Assembly: GCA_027704905.1 (NCBI GenBank)
Contig: CM051002.1
Span: 13,066,955-13,130,954, forward strand
Direction of reading: 5' to 3'
Length of the DNA: 64,000 nt
Source of the DNA: Muraenolepis orangiensis
Lineage: Eukaryota; Chordata; Actinopteri; Gadiformes; Muraenolepididae
The notes under the pieces were generated by a model. That model was not told where the DNA came from. It searched no databases and worked only from the letters and a program-made list of their open reading frames with translations. Of this stretch, positions 14,501 to 36,219 are shown in pieces. Positions within the stretch are counted from its first letter, which is position 1. Each line of letters begins with the position of its first letter. Both the position numbers and the translations under genes were made by a program.

Positions 14501-16047
14501 GTTCTGAACTCCTCTTCAAAGCACTTCCTGTTGAGCATAAACTCTGGTCCTTCTGTGTAACTGTATAGCTCTGAAATTATATGTACACACAATAAATAAC
14601 TTGACAAAAAGGTAGAACTGGATGATATTCACAAACAGCAAGAACTTAAGATAATCAGAAGAATTCACTGTACATACCGGACAGTTCTGCAGTCCATTTG
14701 TCTGTGTCAGCATAGTCAAACTCGAGGTCTGGAGATTCAGACAGCCCCTGTGAACGAACATTCTTTTAAGCCATAATCCATGAAAACACCAAAAGGAAAA
14801 ATATCTCCCTTTCAGCGTATGCTAAATGTCTTGGCCATGGTACAAGATAAGCCCGGTGTTACCTGTGAGGTAGGCAGTGACAAACATATCTAATGTGAAT
14901 TTTATCGCATAATGCATAAATGTCTTTTTTGTTAAGAGCCACGTCATAATATCTGATCATGATTACAGACAAAGGGGAATAATCGTGTTGCACTAGGTTT
15001 ACTAGTTGATAAAAGGATAAGCTCTTAACGCATAGTTTACATATTTTTGGTTCACATACCTGTATGATAGCCATGTACGTTTTTACTGTACTTACCGTAT
15101 ATATACATTTATCTACAACTGTTGATAGAACTGAAGACCCCTGCTCACTACCTGCTGTACATACATTTCTATACATCTTGTTGATATACCTGCATACCCT
15201 CACTGCTCACTACCTGTTGATATATAGACACCTATAATTCTGCACATATCTCATACCTACTCTATATTAGTTATTGTATACCGGTTATACCTAGTATACT
15301 GTATTTACATCTTATTTAATCACTGTATATTATATGTTACCATGCACTTTACTGTAACTGTTTTCACTCTGGTTAGAGGCCAAATTATTTCTTCGCTATA
15401 CTGTACTTGTGCTGTGCAATGAATACATTTGAATCGAATATAATCTAAGCATGACAGATTCTGCTTCGCTTGTACTACTCACAAGCAAGCAACTACACTA
15501 GCGTGATTGGGATACACTTGTGGATTCAAGGGATACGTTATGCATCCAATCTGAATGTGTTTTGTAATACGACGTATGGGTATATGAAACAAGGCTCAGT
15601 TTGCAACCAGAACGTTAGGTACTGGACATTGGAAGTTATACATTTGTCACACCAGCCCAGGTTTCGCTAACGTGAGCCAACATGAATTTAAGATGTTTTC
15701 TATTGACTTTTGATCCTAGCTAGCAACTTAAATATGGGAATTAGTTTCAGAAGCTTTGGGTTGAATCATTTGTTTTTTGTTCAGATGATGAACAATACGA
15801 GTTGGTGTTTATTTTAAGGAAGCTAGCATATTTGTTTGTGGGCAAAAATGTTTCGCGAGACAAAGTATCACGAAGAAAGCGTGCCACGAAGGAAATCATT
15901 ACTCGGCGTTTAGGGCAGATGGAGCAAACTACGTACCTCTGAATCTTTTCTTTGATTCCGGATGAATTCGCCCCTACTTTTATTGGGCAGCATAGCTCTC
16001 TGTTTGTTATTGATTGCTAATCCACCACCGTTTCCAGCGACGTCCAT
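8512..16047 (-). CDS. strip1: Striatin-interacting protein 1 (STRIP1/FAM40A), STRIPAK subunit
   Basis: Twenty coding exons, 5' to 3': 15937-16047, 14678-14747, 14496-14570, 14249-14383, 13806-13926, 13297-13472, 13094-13221, 12586-12768, 11810-12030, 11584-11649, 11428-11491, 11233-11304, 11029-11103, 10571-10668, 10058-10184, 9815-9915, 9631-9697, 9374-9478, 9065-9269, 8512-8759. Together they encode 815 aa (human 837). Landmarks are RNQRKDSE, HAMRLLDGLEV, RYNIFLLLDVGTFSALVELL, GHAPHFPMKKVLLLLWK, an acidic linker (AREEEDDHDDND), LPSLPQYM, MKLGVDVNRHKEIIVKAIS and the C-terminus KPISWEELLQ. Family knowledge: an N1221-like N-terminal domain and a C-terminal DUF3402 domain, a core scaffold of the striatin-PP2A phosphatase complex acting on Hippo signalling, cell shape and the cytoskeleton. 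The start fits MDVAGNGGGLAINNKQ, shorter than in mammals because a proline-rich stretch is missing. Confidence 0.96.
12085..12420 (+). repeat. Interspersed repeat copy (retroposon 3' end), family A
   Basis: Lies in a strip1 intron. Segments recur elsewhere in the window. 12100-12170 matches 20300-20370 in inverted orientation. The stretch ATACTGCGTGAGGGAATGGG near 12340 recurs near 26995 and near 58945. It looks like the 3' end of a LINE or related retroposon. I cannot assign the family without a repeat library. Confidence 0.65.
15110..15445 (+). repeat. Interspersed repeat copy, family B (retroposon tail)
   Basis: Lies in strip1 intron 1. It shares long stretches with 28965-29338: GCTCACTACCTGCTGTA, ATTCTGCACATATCTCATAC, CATGC-CTTTACTG, and a tail of the type ACATTTGAATC-AAT-TAATCTAA. 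Both copies are on the plus strand and end in a TCTAA-type tail, as LINE 3' ends do. No open frame is seen. Confidence 0.7.
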
Positions 16048-16329
16048 CTTTATTCCGTCGTCGGTAAGCGACCTCTCGCGAGACTACCGCTACCAGGCCA
16101 GCCCACTGCACTGAGTCGGACGACGTCGTTCCTTGTGTAATTTGTACTTAAAAATGCATTTTACATAATCATGTCCGAAATGAGTTATGGCATAAATTTA
16201 AAAACATTCTAACAATCAGAAAGTTTGTTTAACAATTCTAAAACGACTTTAAACTTCGTTTAACAGTCAACACACGAACCAAATAACCAATAACATGTTC
16301 ATATTAAAGTTAATATTCAATATGACCAT

Positions 16330-17961
16330 GACTCACATATTCGTTTAGTGAAGTTTATTAAAGGGATACGTGTACATCAAATGGCAGGATAAAGAGAAAA
16401 GCACTTTACACGACGTTACACGATGAATGAATAATAGTGAGTCAGAAAGCACAGTCACTAGTAACCATGCCAACAACCTAATTTTCCAGCCATGGCAGTT
16501 CTCACGCGCCCGTCCTTGACTGTAATGGCCTAGAACTGCAGGTACTTCACATGCAAGTACCAGACATGAGTGACATACAGGAGGACAGCTCACACCTTCT
16601 ACAACCAAGTTACGGAGCAAGGACCTCAGAGGACCTATAGATTCTAGTTGCATTCCGTTAAATACGGTTCAGAAACTGCGGTCCTTGCTCAAATGCTTTT
16701 GCAACTACAGCAGATTTGATTGAGTGCATATAAACGTTAGGAACTAACCGAAAAGCAGCTCTACTTGGAAGAACCAATGGCATCAATGTATATTGGAAAT
16801 AGTAAATGGGTTTAACATTCAGTAAACATGACAAATGTATAGTAAGTCTCCAAAAATACAATTACTGGATTACTAAAATAGACCAGGTGTCAAGTGGACA
16901 TATCGATTATGAACTTTCAAAAGCATCTCTAGATCTTCAAATTGGAGCAGATTAAAATGCCTTTAAAAAAAACTAAAACAGGAGTGCCGTCACAAGGCTG
17001 TGAAACTAATCACACAAAAGCAAGCGCAAACAACTCAATCTGTCCACCAACAAAATATATTTCTAGAAAATATACATTTTTACAACTACGCTATGAAACT
17101 GTTGATAATGTCAAATTTGATTTCATTATTAAATAAAATGCAATGTGCAAATGTAATTTAACACCAACAGACTCCCATGGCTAAATACATTAATTGTATT
17201 GCTCTGTTTAAGGGTTGAACACTTGGTTATAGGAGTGATAATCTATATTGTAGTCTTGTTGTCTTATGGATGCTTTCTACAAAGTCCATAGCTGCCATAG
17301 TAGATTTGCTTTAGACAAAACCTTAACATAGTGTAGCCAATAGATAAGAGTGCGGGAGTAAACCGATTATAGGATAAACACAAAATAGGAAAGATATAAT
17401 CTAAATCTATATGAATACATCATTTCAGATGGCTGAATGTCCTGAGATGCACTTTTTGTTAAAAATCTTTTCAGACAAACATCGTATACATCCAGATATA
17501 TATGTTGCTTGCTCTTTTGTACAATAGCCTTCTTCATCATGGAATGTGTGCATTCCAAGTGTGAGCTCATTAATTACAACGGCTTTTTGCAACAATTTCC
17601 AACCCACATTTGGCACAATATATGGAGAACTCTACAAAAAAAAAAAAATGAAAATGCACCAGAAGCACAATAAAGATGATTTCCAATTACATGGTTTGCA
17701 GTGGGGCTGGGTGATATTACAAAAATGTGTGCATTTTACACAGAAGCCATATCACGTCAATTGTTTCTTACAGATTCAAAATCCTACCTTCAAGACTGAA
17801 ATTGAGATTTATTACATAGTAATATATGTAAATTTAGGGTAGTTAAATATATTTTCTTTAAATAAATATATTTGAAATGGCATATATTAATATTTTGATG
17901 ATATTCAGTAATATGCAAATGAACAATAAAAATCACACAGATTATGCGTGACCATATTGAG
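16330..17961 (-). other. ahcyl1: ahcyl1 3' untranslated region with poly(A) signal
   Basis: Minus-strand AATAAA at 16354-16359 lies about 1.6 kb below the proposed terminal exon that holds the stop codon (17962-17968). The stretch is AT-rich without coding signal. The strip1 start codon (16047) is only about 300 bp further, so the two co-oriented genes are packed closely. Confidence 0.6.
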
Positions 17962-28524
<10,563 letters not shown>

Positions 28525-28640
28525 ATCGGACGATACGTTAATTTCTGTCGTTATTATTTATCTGGACGGCAACGCTGGAAGCTAACGACGTCTCTCTGCA
28601 CGGCGCTGTGGCCCGTCAGCCCAGCAGGAACAAGCCTCGT
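28525..28640 (-). promoter_or_regulatory. ahcyl1: ahcyl1 5'UTR and probable core promoter region
   Basis: Upstream of the ATG at 28522-28524 the sequence becomes CpG- and GC-rich (AACGACGTCTCTCTGC, GCACGGCGCTGTGG) with no acceptor signal nearby. This suggests the 5'UTR and start site lie here. No TATA box is apparent. Confidence 0.4.
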
Positions 28641-28892
28641 TTAGGTTACAGGTCGAGGAGACGAAATTAGACGCTATCTAATTAAATAAAGTCGTAAAGT
28701 AAGTGTGTATTTGGCACACCGTTAGACGAGAACTGCGTGTGCTACTGTTGCCATCTATTAAAACTTGCGCTGCGTGCTGTAGCCTTGAGACGAGTCTTCA
28801 GGATCAGCTGTCCTGTCACCTGGTTCAGAAGGGGGCGGGGCACAATACGCCCCTTTTCCTTCTGCAAGCACAACTTCCCCTCAGGGAAGTAG

Positions 28893-28893
28893 G

Positions 28894-28944
<51 letters not shown>
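28893..28944. repeat. (TA)n microsatellite
   Basis: About 52 bp of TA directly upstream of the second family B repeat copy. A second (TA)n run lies inside that copy at about 29090-29125. Confidence 0.97.
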
Positions 28945-28950
<6 letters not shown>

Positions 28951-28964
28951 GTCTCTGGACTCAT

Positions 28965-29084
28965 TCCTCCGATCAACTGCTGTCCCTGCTCACTACCTGC
29001 TGTATATACATTTATATGTAGTCATCCTGTTGATATACTTGCATATCCCTGCTCACTACCTGTTGAATACTTGTATACTTACCT

Positions 29085-29128
<44 letters not shown>

Positions 29129-29338
29129 AGAATTCTGCACATATCTCATACATACTATATAAGTTATTTTATACCTGTTTGTATACCTAGTAGACTGTCT
29201 TTACATCTTATTTAGCCACTGTCAATTATATATTACCATGCCCTTTACTGCAACATTTGCACTCCGGTTAGATGCCAAATTATTTTCGCGGTACTGTACA
29301 TGTGCTGTGCCAATACATTTGAATCTAATCTAATCTAA
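28965..29338 (+). repeat. Interspersed repeat copy, family B (retroposon tail)
   Basis: Second copy of the repeat at 15110-15445, here expanded by a (TA)n run and ending in a (AATCT)n tail at about 29318-29337. No open frame is seen. Confidence 0.7.
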
Positions 29339-29339
29339 C

Positions 29340-30430
29340 GCCAAATCAAACCCAGTGATGACGCCTACGCTCTGTGCCGCACCTGTGGAAGGGCCCTACC
29401 GACCCTGGACTTGGACCCTGGACCCTTTAGGAAGGCCATTTTATTTTAATATTAGTGTTCAAATTATGTAATTCTTTGATTCTAGCATTTGCCACTAGAG
29501 GGCATTTTCAAGTTGTACACAATATCAGAAACACCGTACATCACAAGTGGATTGAACTTGAGTCTCAATACAAGCTGAATACAAGAGGAGGCAGTGCTGT
29601 TCCTCTGCTCCAGTAAGGACACCATTAGACACCGATAGACTTGCCTGATAGAGTTACTGTTCCTCTTAACCAGTACACATGGGACAGAACAGACATGGAA
29701 CAGATTGCAACACGATTTGATCCACTTGGTGGCCCAAGAGAACCACGCAATATATGTCATATAGTGGTATAGTGTTCCTGGGATCCCCGACTCGGCAGTG
29801 ACATGGTGATGCAATTGTGTGTGTTGACGTGCCTTTTTTGATGGCACGGCCCATGTTATTTACCATGTTAAATAAATGGTAGTAGCAAAGTTCATGTTGT
29901 AGCCTACGACCTGGTCAGTTGTGTTCATGACATCTCTATTTGAAACATAACTTATATTACAGATGTAGAGCAATGACATTTTGGATTATATTTCAGTAAT
30001 ATGTCCCAGTGTTGATCAGTAGCTCCACTTTAACAAGTTCTCCAATCGTTTTTGTTTGACCTATTCAGGGTAGATAAGGACCTAAAAAGATGAGAGATGA
30101 TTAGTTAATTTATCTTAAATACTAAAATTGTATTAACTAGTGGACAGATCATAATTGCCATACTTTCTAATAATTAGTTATGATTGGTAATCATTTGTGT
30201 TCTTTGAAATTTCATAGTTTCAACAGCTATCTCAACTATTGGCAAACTATTGCAATATCATGCTATATTGTTGGCCTTCACTGTGAAGAATATTGTAGAT
30301 ACTTATGGCTAATACCTACTAGAAATGCTAACTGTTAAAAAATAAAAAATGTTGCGTGGCAACAATTACAATTGTATTTACTTTGAGATTCTTGTGAATG
30401 AAAAGTACAATACAAATTCATTATTATTAC
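29340..30430. other. Gene-free AT-rich spacer
   Basis: No gene, RNA gene or recognisable element seen. Open frames here are short, AT-rich and without family features. Confidence 0.6.
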
Positions 30431-30439
30431 AATAAATGT

Positions 30440-31735
30440 TTCATTCAGATTCAGTTCAGATTCAGATAACTTTATTTATCCCGAGGGAAATTAAGGTGCA
30501 ACAGTTGACACAGGGGGAATAAATGCACACACAAATATACTAATACCTAAAGCTAAAACTAAATAACAACAAACTAACTAAACAAAACAAGTATAAACAA
30601 AATATAACTAAATGAACTCTAAATGAAATCTAAATGTATTAATAGATGAATTGCACAATTTACAGTATTATTACAGCAATACGTAGGTATATACAATACA
30701 CAACAATACGTATAGTGCAAATTGGCAGTAATAAAATACTAATAAATAACTCAGATGAATACTGAAAAAGTGACATGTGAAAAGTGAAAAGTGAAATAGA
30801 ATTTACAGTGCAAAATTACAGTGAAAGGAATTTACAGTGCATTGACCAAAAATAATAATAACAGTGCGTTGGCCTCAGGTCACTGAGTCTCCACTGTCCC
30901 TCTCACGACCCGAGGTAGATGAATTATAGAGACTGATGGCCACAGGAAGAAAGGACTTCCTGTGGCGTTCTGTGGTGCACCTGGGTGGAATGAGTCTGTT
31001 GCTGAAGGTGCTTCTGTATGAGGTCAGCACCTGATGGAGAGGGTGAGAGTTGTTGTCAAGGATACTACGCAGCTTGTGCAGCATCCTCCTCTCAGACACC
31101 ACCAACAAGGAGTCCAGCTGGACCCCCAGGACAGCGCCAGCCTTCCTGACGATCCTGCTGATCTTGTTGGCGTCTGCTGACCTCAACCTGCTTCCCCAGC
31201 ACACGACACCGGAGAAGATGGCACTGGCTACCACCGACTGGTAGAACATCTTCAGCATCGTATTGCAAACGTTGAAGGACCGGAGCCTCCGCAGGAAGTA
31301 GAGACGGCTCTGGCCCTTCTTGTAAACAGCATCAGAGTTCTTGGCCCAGACCAGTTTGTTGTCCTGGTGAACTCCCAGGTATTTATATTCCTGAACAACT
31401 TCTGCAGACACACCCTTGATGGAAATGGGTGTGGGGGTAGATTTCCTCCTGCGGAAGTCCACCACCATCTCCTTCGTCTTGTCTGTGTTGAGCTGCATGT
31501 GGTTCAGCTCACACCACTCAATGAAGGAGTCCACGACGCCCCTGTACTCCTCATCGTTTCCCTCGCTGACACAACCAACAACTGCAGAGTCGTCCGAGAA
31601 CTTCTGCAGATGGCAGGACTCTGAGTTGTACTGGAAGTCTGAGGTGTAAAGAGTGAACAGGAATGGGGAAAGAACCGTTCCCTGTGGAGCACCAGTGCTG
31701 CTGACCACAGTGTCAGACACACAGTCCTGCATAAG
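30440..31735 (-). mobile_element. 5'-truncated non-LTR retrotransposon (L2/CR1-like LINE)
   Basis: The minus-strand open frame 30875-31732 (285 aa) has the reverse transcriptase core: GAPQGTVLSPFLFTLY, then the catalytic-site motif FSDDSA (YADD equivalent), LNTDKTKEMVVDF and EYKYLGVHQDNKL. It ends in the typical C-terminal stretch (FLPVAISLYN). The 3' end at 30440-30490 has ATTCAG repeats and TTTATTTATCCCGAGGGAAA, a frequent fish L2-type terminus. The endonuclease and the N-terminal half of RT are missing. The frame has no stop or frameshift, so the copy is fairly young. The clade name is by similarity of motifs only. Confidence 0.88.
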
Positions 31736-32173
31736 AATCCTTATTCACTCACATGTTGCACTATAGGCAAATATTTTGAGATAGATACTGAGGAACTAAA
31801 CATCAGAGGTCTTTAATCTTAATTAAAAGATCATAGAGGTCTTTAATCTTTAATGAAAGATCATATACAGTATAAACATGCCATTGGTGTTCAATTCATA
31901 TCATACCAATGCATACCACATGTATGGATGTACCAGCCTACATCAGTAGGCTTGTTGACATGTGGACGCCCTCTAGAGCGAGTTGCGTTCCACGATTTTC
32001 CTCGGCTACACTGTGGATGTTAAAACAAGAAAAATGTTTTGCTTGAACAAGGCTTTGTGATAAATCAAACATAATGCAGTGGCATTACTCGGATCAAAAC
32101 AGGATTCCATATTAAAAGTTGGTTAATTTAAATGAGCTACCTGAATCAAAACACCACTATAATAATAGTGGCT

Positions 32174-33140
32174 TAGGCGGGACGTGAACCCCATCCATCG
32201 TCTACTACTTATCCGTGGTCGGGTCGCGGAGGTAGCAGCTTCAGAAGGGGACTCCAAACATCCCTCTCCCTGGCAACATCGACTAGCTCTGACTGGGGGA
32301 TCCCGAGGCGTTCCAAGGTCAGCGTGGAGATGTAATCACCCCACCTGTACCTTGGTCTGCCCCATGGTTGGATGTGCCTGGAAAACCTCCCTCGGGAGGC
32401 GACCAGGAAGCATCCTTACTAGATGCCTGAACCACCTCAACTGGCTCCTTTCGGCTCTCTTTTGGTTACAACAGTGCGGTAAATCCGCATTGCTCCTCTT
32501 CGATCTGAGGTTCGACTATCGGCGGAACCCTCCTTTCCAGCACCTTGGAGTAGACTTTCCCAGGGAGGCTGAGTAATGTGATACCCCTGTAATTGGTACA
32601 CACCCTCTGGTCCCCCTTTTTGGAACAGTGGTACCACCATCCCCATTTTCCACTCCTCAGGCACTGTCCCAGACTTCCACGCAATGTTGAAAAGACGTGT
32701 CATCCATGACAGCCCCTCAACACCCAGAACCTTCAGCATTTCTGGACGGATCTCATCAACCCCTGGGGCCTTGCCACTGTGGAGATGTTTGACTACCGCA
32801 TTGACTTCCTCCAGGGAGATTGATGTTTGCCGTCCTTCATCCCCCAGCTCTGCCTCTACCGTTGAGGGTGGGTTAGTTGGGTTAAGAAGTTCCTCAAAGT
32901 GCTCTTTCCACCGACCAATCACCTCAGTTGAGGTCAGCAATGTCCCACCCTTACTGTACACAGCTTGGATGGATCCACGCTTCCCCCTCTTGAGGCGCCG
33001 GATTGTTTGCCAGAAACGCTTTGGTGCCGACTGAAAGTCCTTCTCCATGGCTGCTCGGAATTCCTCCCACACCCGCTGGTTTGCCTCAGGTACGGCTGAT
33101 GCTGGCGTCCTCTTGGTCTGTCGATACACCCCAGCCACAA
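32174..33140 (-). mobile_element. RTE/Rex3-like LINE fragment with internal deletion
   Basis: The minus-strand frame 32437-33138 holds the region before and at the RT start: GRWKEHFEELLNP, HSGKAPGVDEIRPEMLK and SGTVPEEWKMGMVVPLF, then a frameshift (NYRGITLLSLPGKVYSKVLE continues in another frame). The flank 32174-32460 resembles the conserved Rex3 3' part (ATCCCGAGGCGTTCC, CCACCTCAACTGGCTCCTTT). The catalytic core between them is deleted. This is a broken copy. Confidence 0.8.
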
Positions 33141-33279
33141 ACTGTACTCACTTTTACCGTTAGGCAGGCGATACCGCAGTATCAAGTGCCGCACAAATAG
33201 ACTTAGAGACAGCTTCCACAGTCAGGCCATCAGGCTGCTGAACAAGGGTGTATAGCATGTAACAATGTATATTTTATTA

Positions 33280-33321
<42 letters not shown>

Positions 33322-33532
33322 CTTTTTGTGTGCTAATATATTGCATTTTATATATGCACTTTTATATTTGTATATATTTAACTTTATACAGTTTGTATTT
33401 TTTACTTATTTTTTATTCTATTATTTTTATTTTTATAACTGCTGTCTGTCGTCGGGTATTGCACATAAGATTTTCACCCATTGCTTATACTTGTATAACT
33501 TTGATGTGACAATAAACTTGACTTGACTTGAT
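33141..33532 (+). mobile_element. 3' end of another LINE, opposite orientation
   Basis: On the plus strand about 33145-33255 encodes LLPLGRRYRSIKCRTNRLRD followed by SFHSQAIRLLNKGV and a stop, the usual C-terminus of L2-like LINE proteins. Then comes an AT-rich 3'UTR with a (TA)n array (33284-33320) and a terminal AATAAACTTGACTTGACTTG tail at about 33511-33531. It abuts the Rex3-like fragment head to head, so one inserted into or beside the other. Confidence 0.75.
33284..33320. repeat. (TA)n microsatellite
   Basis: About 37 bp of TA inside the LINE 3'UTR. Confidence 0.95.
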
Positions 33533-35000
33533 GTATCATCACATTTATACTCGCTTAAATTTAATTGATGTATATATTCCTTTATTTATCCATGGTGTTA
33601 TACATGGTCCATGCAGGAGCGTTTCTAGGGACTCTGGGGGCCCTAGGCAAAATGGCCCCTTTTTTTGGGGGGGGGGGGGCTTCGAAATTACAGAGCGACA
33701 ATCGAACATCATGAAGCGGGGCGGACGGACGGGGGGTCGTCGCAGTGGAGAAATATAATCTGCCGTCCCCCGAGGGCCCCATTCCAGCTCGGGGCCCCAG
33801 GCCTAGGCCTACTTTGCCTACCCCGTTGCGGCGCCCCTGGGTCCATGGTGTTGAATGTGTCAACTTCATCCATCAAGTCAGGGGGCGGGTTAAAGCCTCT
33901 GATTGGTGGTTGAATATACAGTTTTACCCTTTTTTAAGATGGCAGCACCCGGTGTGGCTCTTCGGCTGTGTACCGAACGGAAGGTATAACGCCACAGAAG
34001 GCAGCTGCAGTTATACTGCCACCTGTCGGTCATTCGGACTAACTGCTTTTTGTATGGCTAACCAGAAAGACCAAAAGTTTAAACAAATTTCTTAACTACG
34101 CATTATACATCTAAATAGAATAGATATTCGGTGACTAAACTGTAGATTTTATTTAAGTAAATCTGAGGGTAAAAAAGTCTATGTATAAACATATGTGTAC
34201 ACGAACTGCCTGAATGAGCCTGAATTAATCAGCGTTTTGGCCGGTTGGGAAACAGATGAAGACACGTTTCGATTGGTATGCTTATGGTCGACGGACCGGT
34301 TGAGCCTGCTGGGTCTGTAATACCGCTCAACAGAGGCCCTCACCTCCCCCTCACTCTTTACTTTTGGATTGAAGTTGACACCATGGATAAATACAAGTAT
34401 ACATACAGTAAATACAATTATAAATGTAAAAATAAATGCGATGAGATATTTTTAAATATAAAAATCGATGTATATGTAATGTATATGAATAAATAAATAA
34501 AATACACAAATAAATGTAACACGATTAATAGTTTAATTATATAATGATATACTATTAATTTATTTAAGCATTTGATCATCTCATTAGATATGTATTATTA
34601 TGTATTTACATTCAATTATTTATAATTAATTAGATTAATATATATTATTTATATAGTTAGTTTGGGCCCTTTTAACCCTCCATATATTGTTGCATAAGAA
34701 ATGGGAATTAACATGAAAATCGTAACGTAGTTATCATAGACCGATTGCGACATGGCCACACTCAATAGACAGCGACGAGAGGTGGACGTCTAGGCGTTCA
34801 GTTCACCAATCAGATGTGGTGATTTGAGTATCACCGATGTGATTACGCTTATATCACATTGAGGAAAACTCAATCGGAGACGGATAACTCCTCGGACTAA
34901 ACGATGTGGAAGATTACGTTGATTACGTCGTTGTTGTTCCTGCGTTAAACCTTTAGTCGGTGTCTGTGCCCGTTCCTGATTGGCTTAGAGAAAGCATGAC
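33533..35000. other. Gene-free spacer with an unclassified repeat-like segment
   Basis: About 33600-33850 is GC-rich with GGGGGCCCTAGGC and a mirror-like GGGCCCCAGGCCTAGGC, suggesting an old transposon with inverted ends. I cannot classify it. The remainder to 35000 is AT-rich with no gene visible. Confidence 0.4.
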
Positions 35001-36211
35001 GCGGTCCTGCCCAAAGGGGTGCGCTCGTTATTTAGAACCGTCCTCTTTCATGCTCTGCGCTTCAGAGGACACATCGTATGCGTGCTTTTTTTTTTGTAAT
35101 TACCTTTGAGTACACGTCGCTACGGAAACTTGATTTATAATACTACTCACACTTTGTGTACTTTTGTTGACCAATATACCTTCAATAATAATCTGTGTTT
35201 TGACCAAACGAGCCCCTCCTGCGTCACCTCCGCTGGTGGTTCTTGATAAGCGACTTCCTTGTTGTCCCACGGACTCGTTTTTCGTCACGCCATTTTTTCA
35301 CACACACGACGATCGGAGAACCAGTCGATGTCACATAATTCTACCTTAGCCGAAAGTCGAGACGGTAATATGTTTATGTCATAATTAGATAAATGATTGC
35401 TTAAGGATTTGCGTCTGAGAAAATGGGGGTGTTGGTGCCATATGAAGCTGAATATCGACGGCAGTTTTTTTTGCTAATAGCTTAGCTTCGTATAGACCGG
35501 TGCGTTTGCAGTGCTAATCGCTATATGGGAACCGTAATGTGGGTCGTATTTTCTTTCGGTTTCAAATCGGCAACATGCAAGCATAATTACCAATGTGTTC
35601 ATTCGAATACGTTGTTGGACACGCTATCTTGACTTTCCAAACGTATTGAATGTGCAAGATGGCTTGTACATGCGGGTTTCATGGGAGGTTTTTTTGTTAG
35701 CGATACTCCATCCGCCATATTGAGAGAGCTGAACAGAGTTCTGCTCATTCATAATCAAAACGGCAAACTAATGAAAAAATTCTGCAGTTTACAACTCAAT
35801 ATTGACAAATAATTTCACGGGTTATTAGTAAGCAATTGAATTGCTACCAAATTATTAATACTCCAATGCTCCTAAACTGGCGGTCATGGCTATGTACAAT
35901 CGCGTTACATACATACGCTATACATACGCATCCTTCCATTCAATCTAGTCTAGTCTAACATGCCTTAATGAAAACTCAAAATAAATTCGACGTGGGGTGC
36001 TTCTCTATTCATGAAAATAGATAACAAAAAGTACACATCATGGTGTATGGTATGTTTTGTCTCTTTATAGTAGATGTATTGGATCCTTTTGTCCATACAG
36101 ATGCTCTGTTGATCAAGTATCTTAACCAGATCTTCAGTGTATTTTTCTGTAACTGGTATTATGTCCCCACACTCAAATCCTTACCGAACAATTCCACATG
36201 TGTCATTACAG
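35001..36211 (+). promoter_or_regulatory. srsf3: Likely srsf3 promoter, non-coding exon 1 and intron 1
   Basis: SRSF3 genes start with a short coding exon 1 or 5'UTR exon near a CpG-rich promoter. Here 35000-35370 is the only CpG-containing stretch upstream of the ATG exon (TTATTTAGAACCGTCC around 35030, later a possible donor GACG|GTAATA near 35366). The coding exon itself begins with an acceptor (CATTACAG) at 36211, which shows that at least one upstream exon exists. Its position is an inference. Confidence 0.35.
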
Positions 36212-36219
36212 ATACAGCC

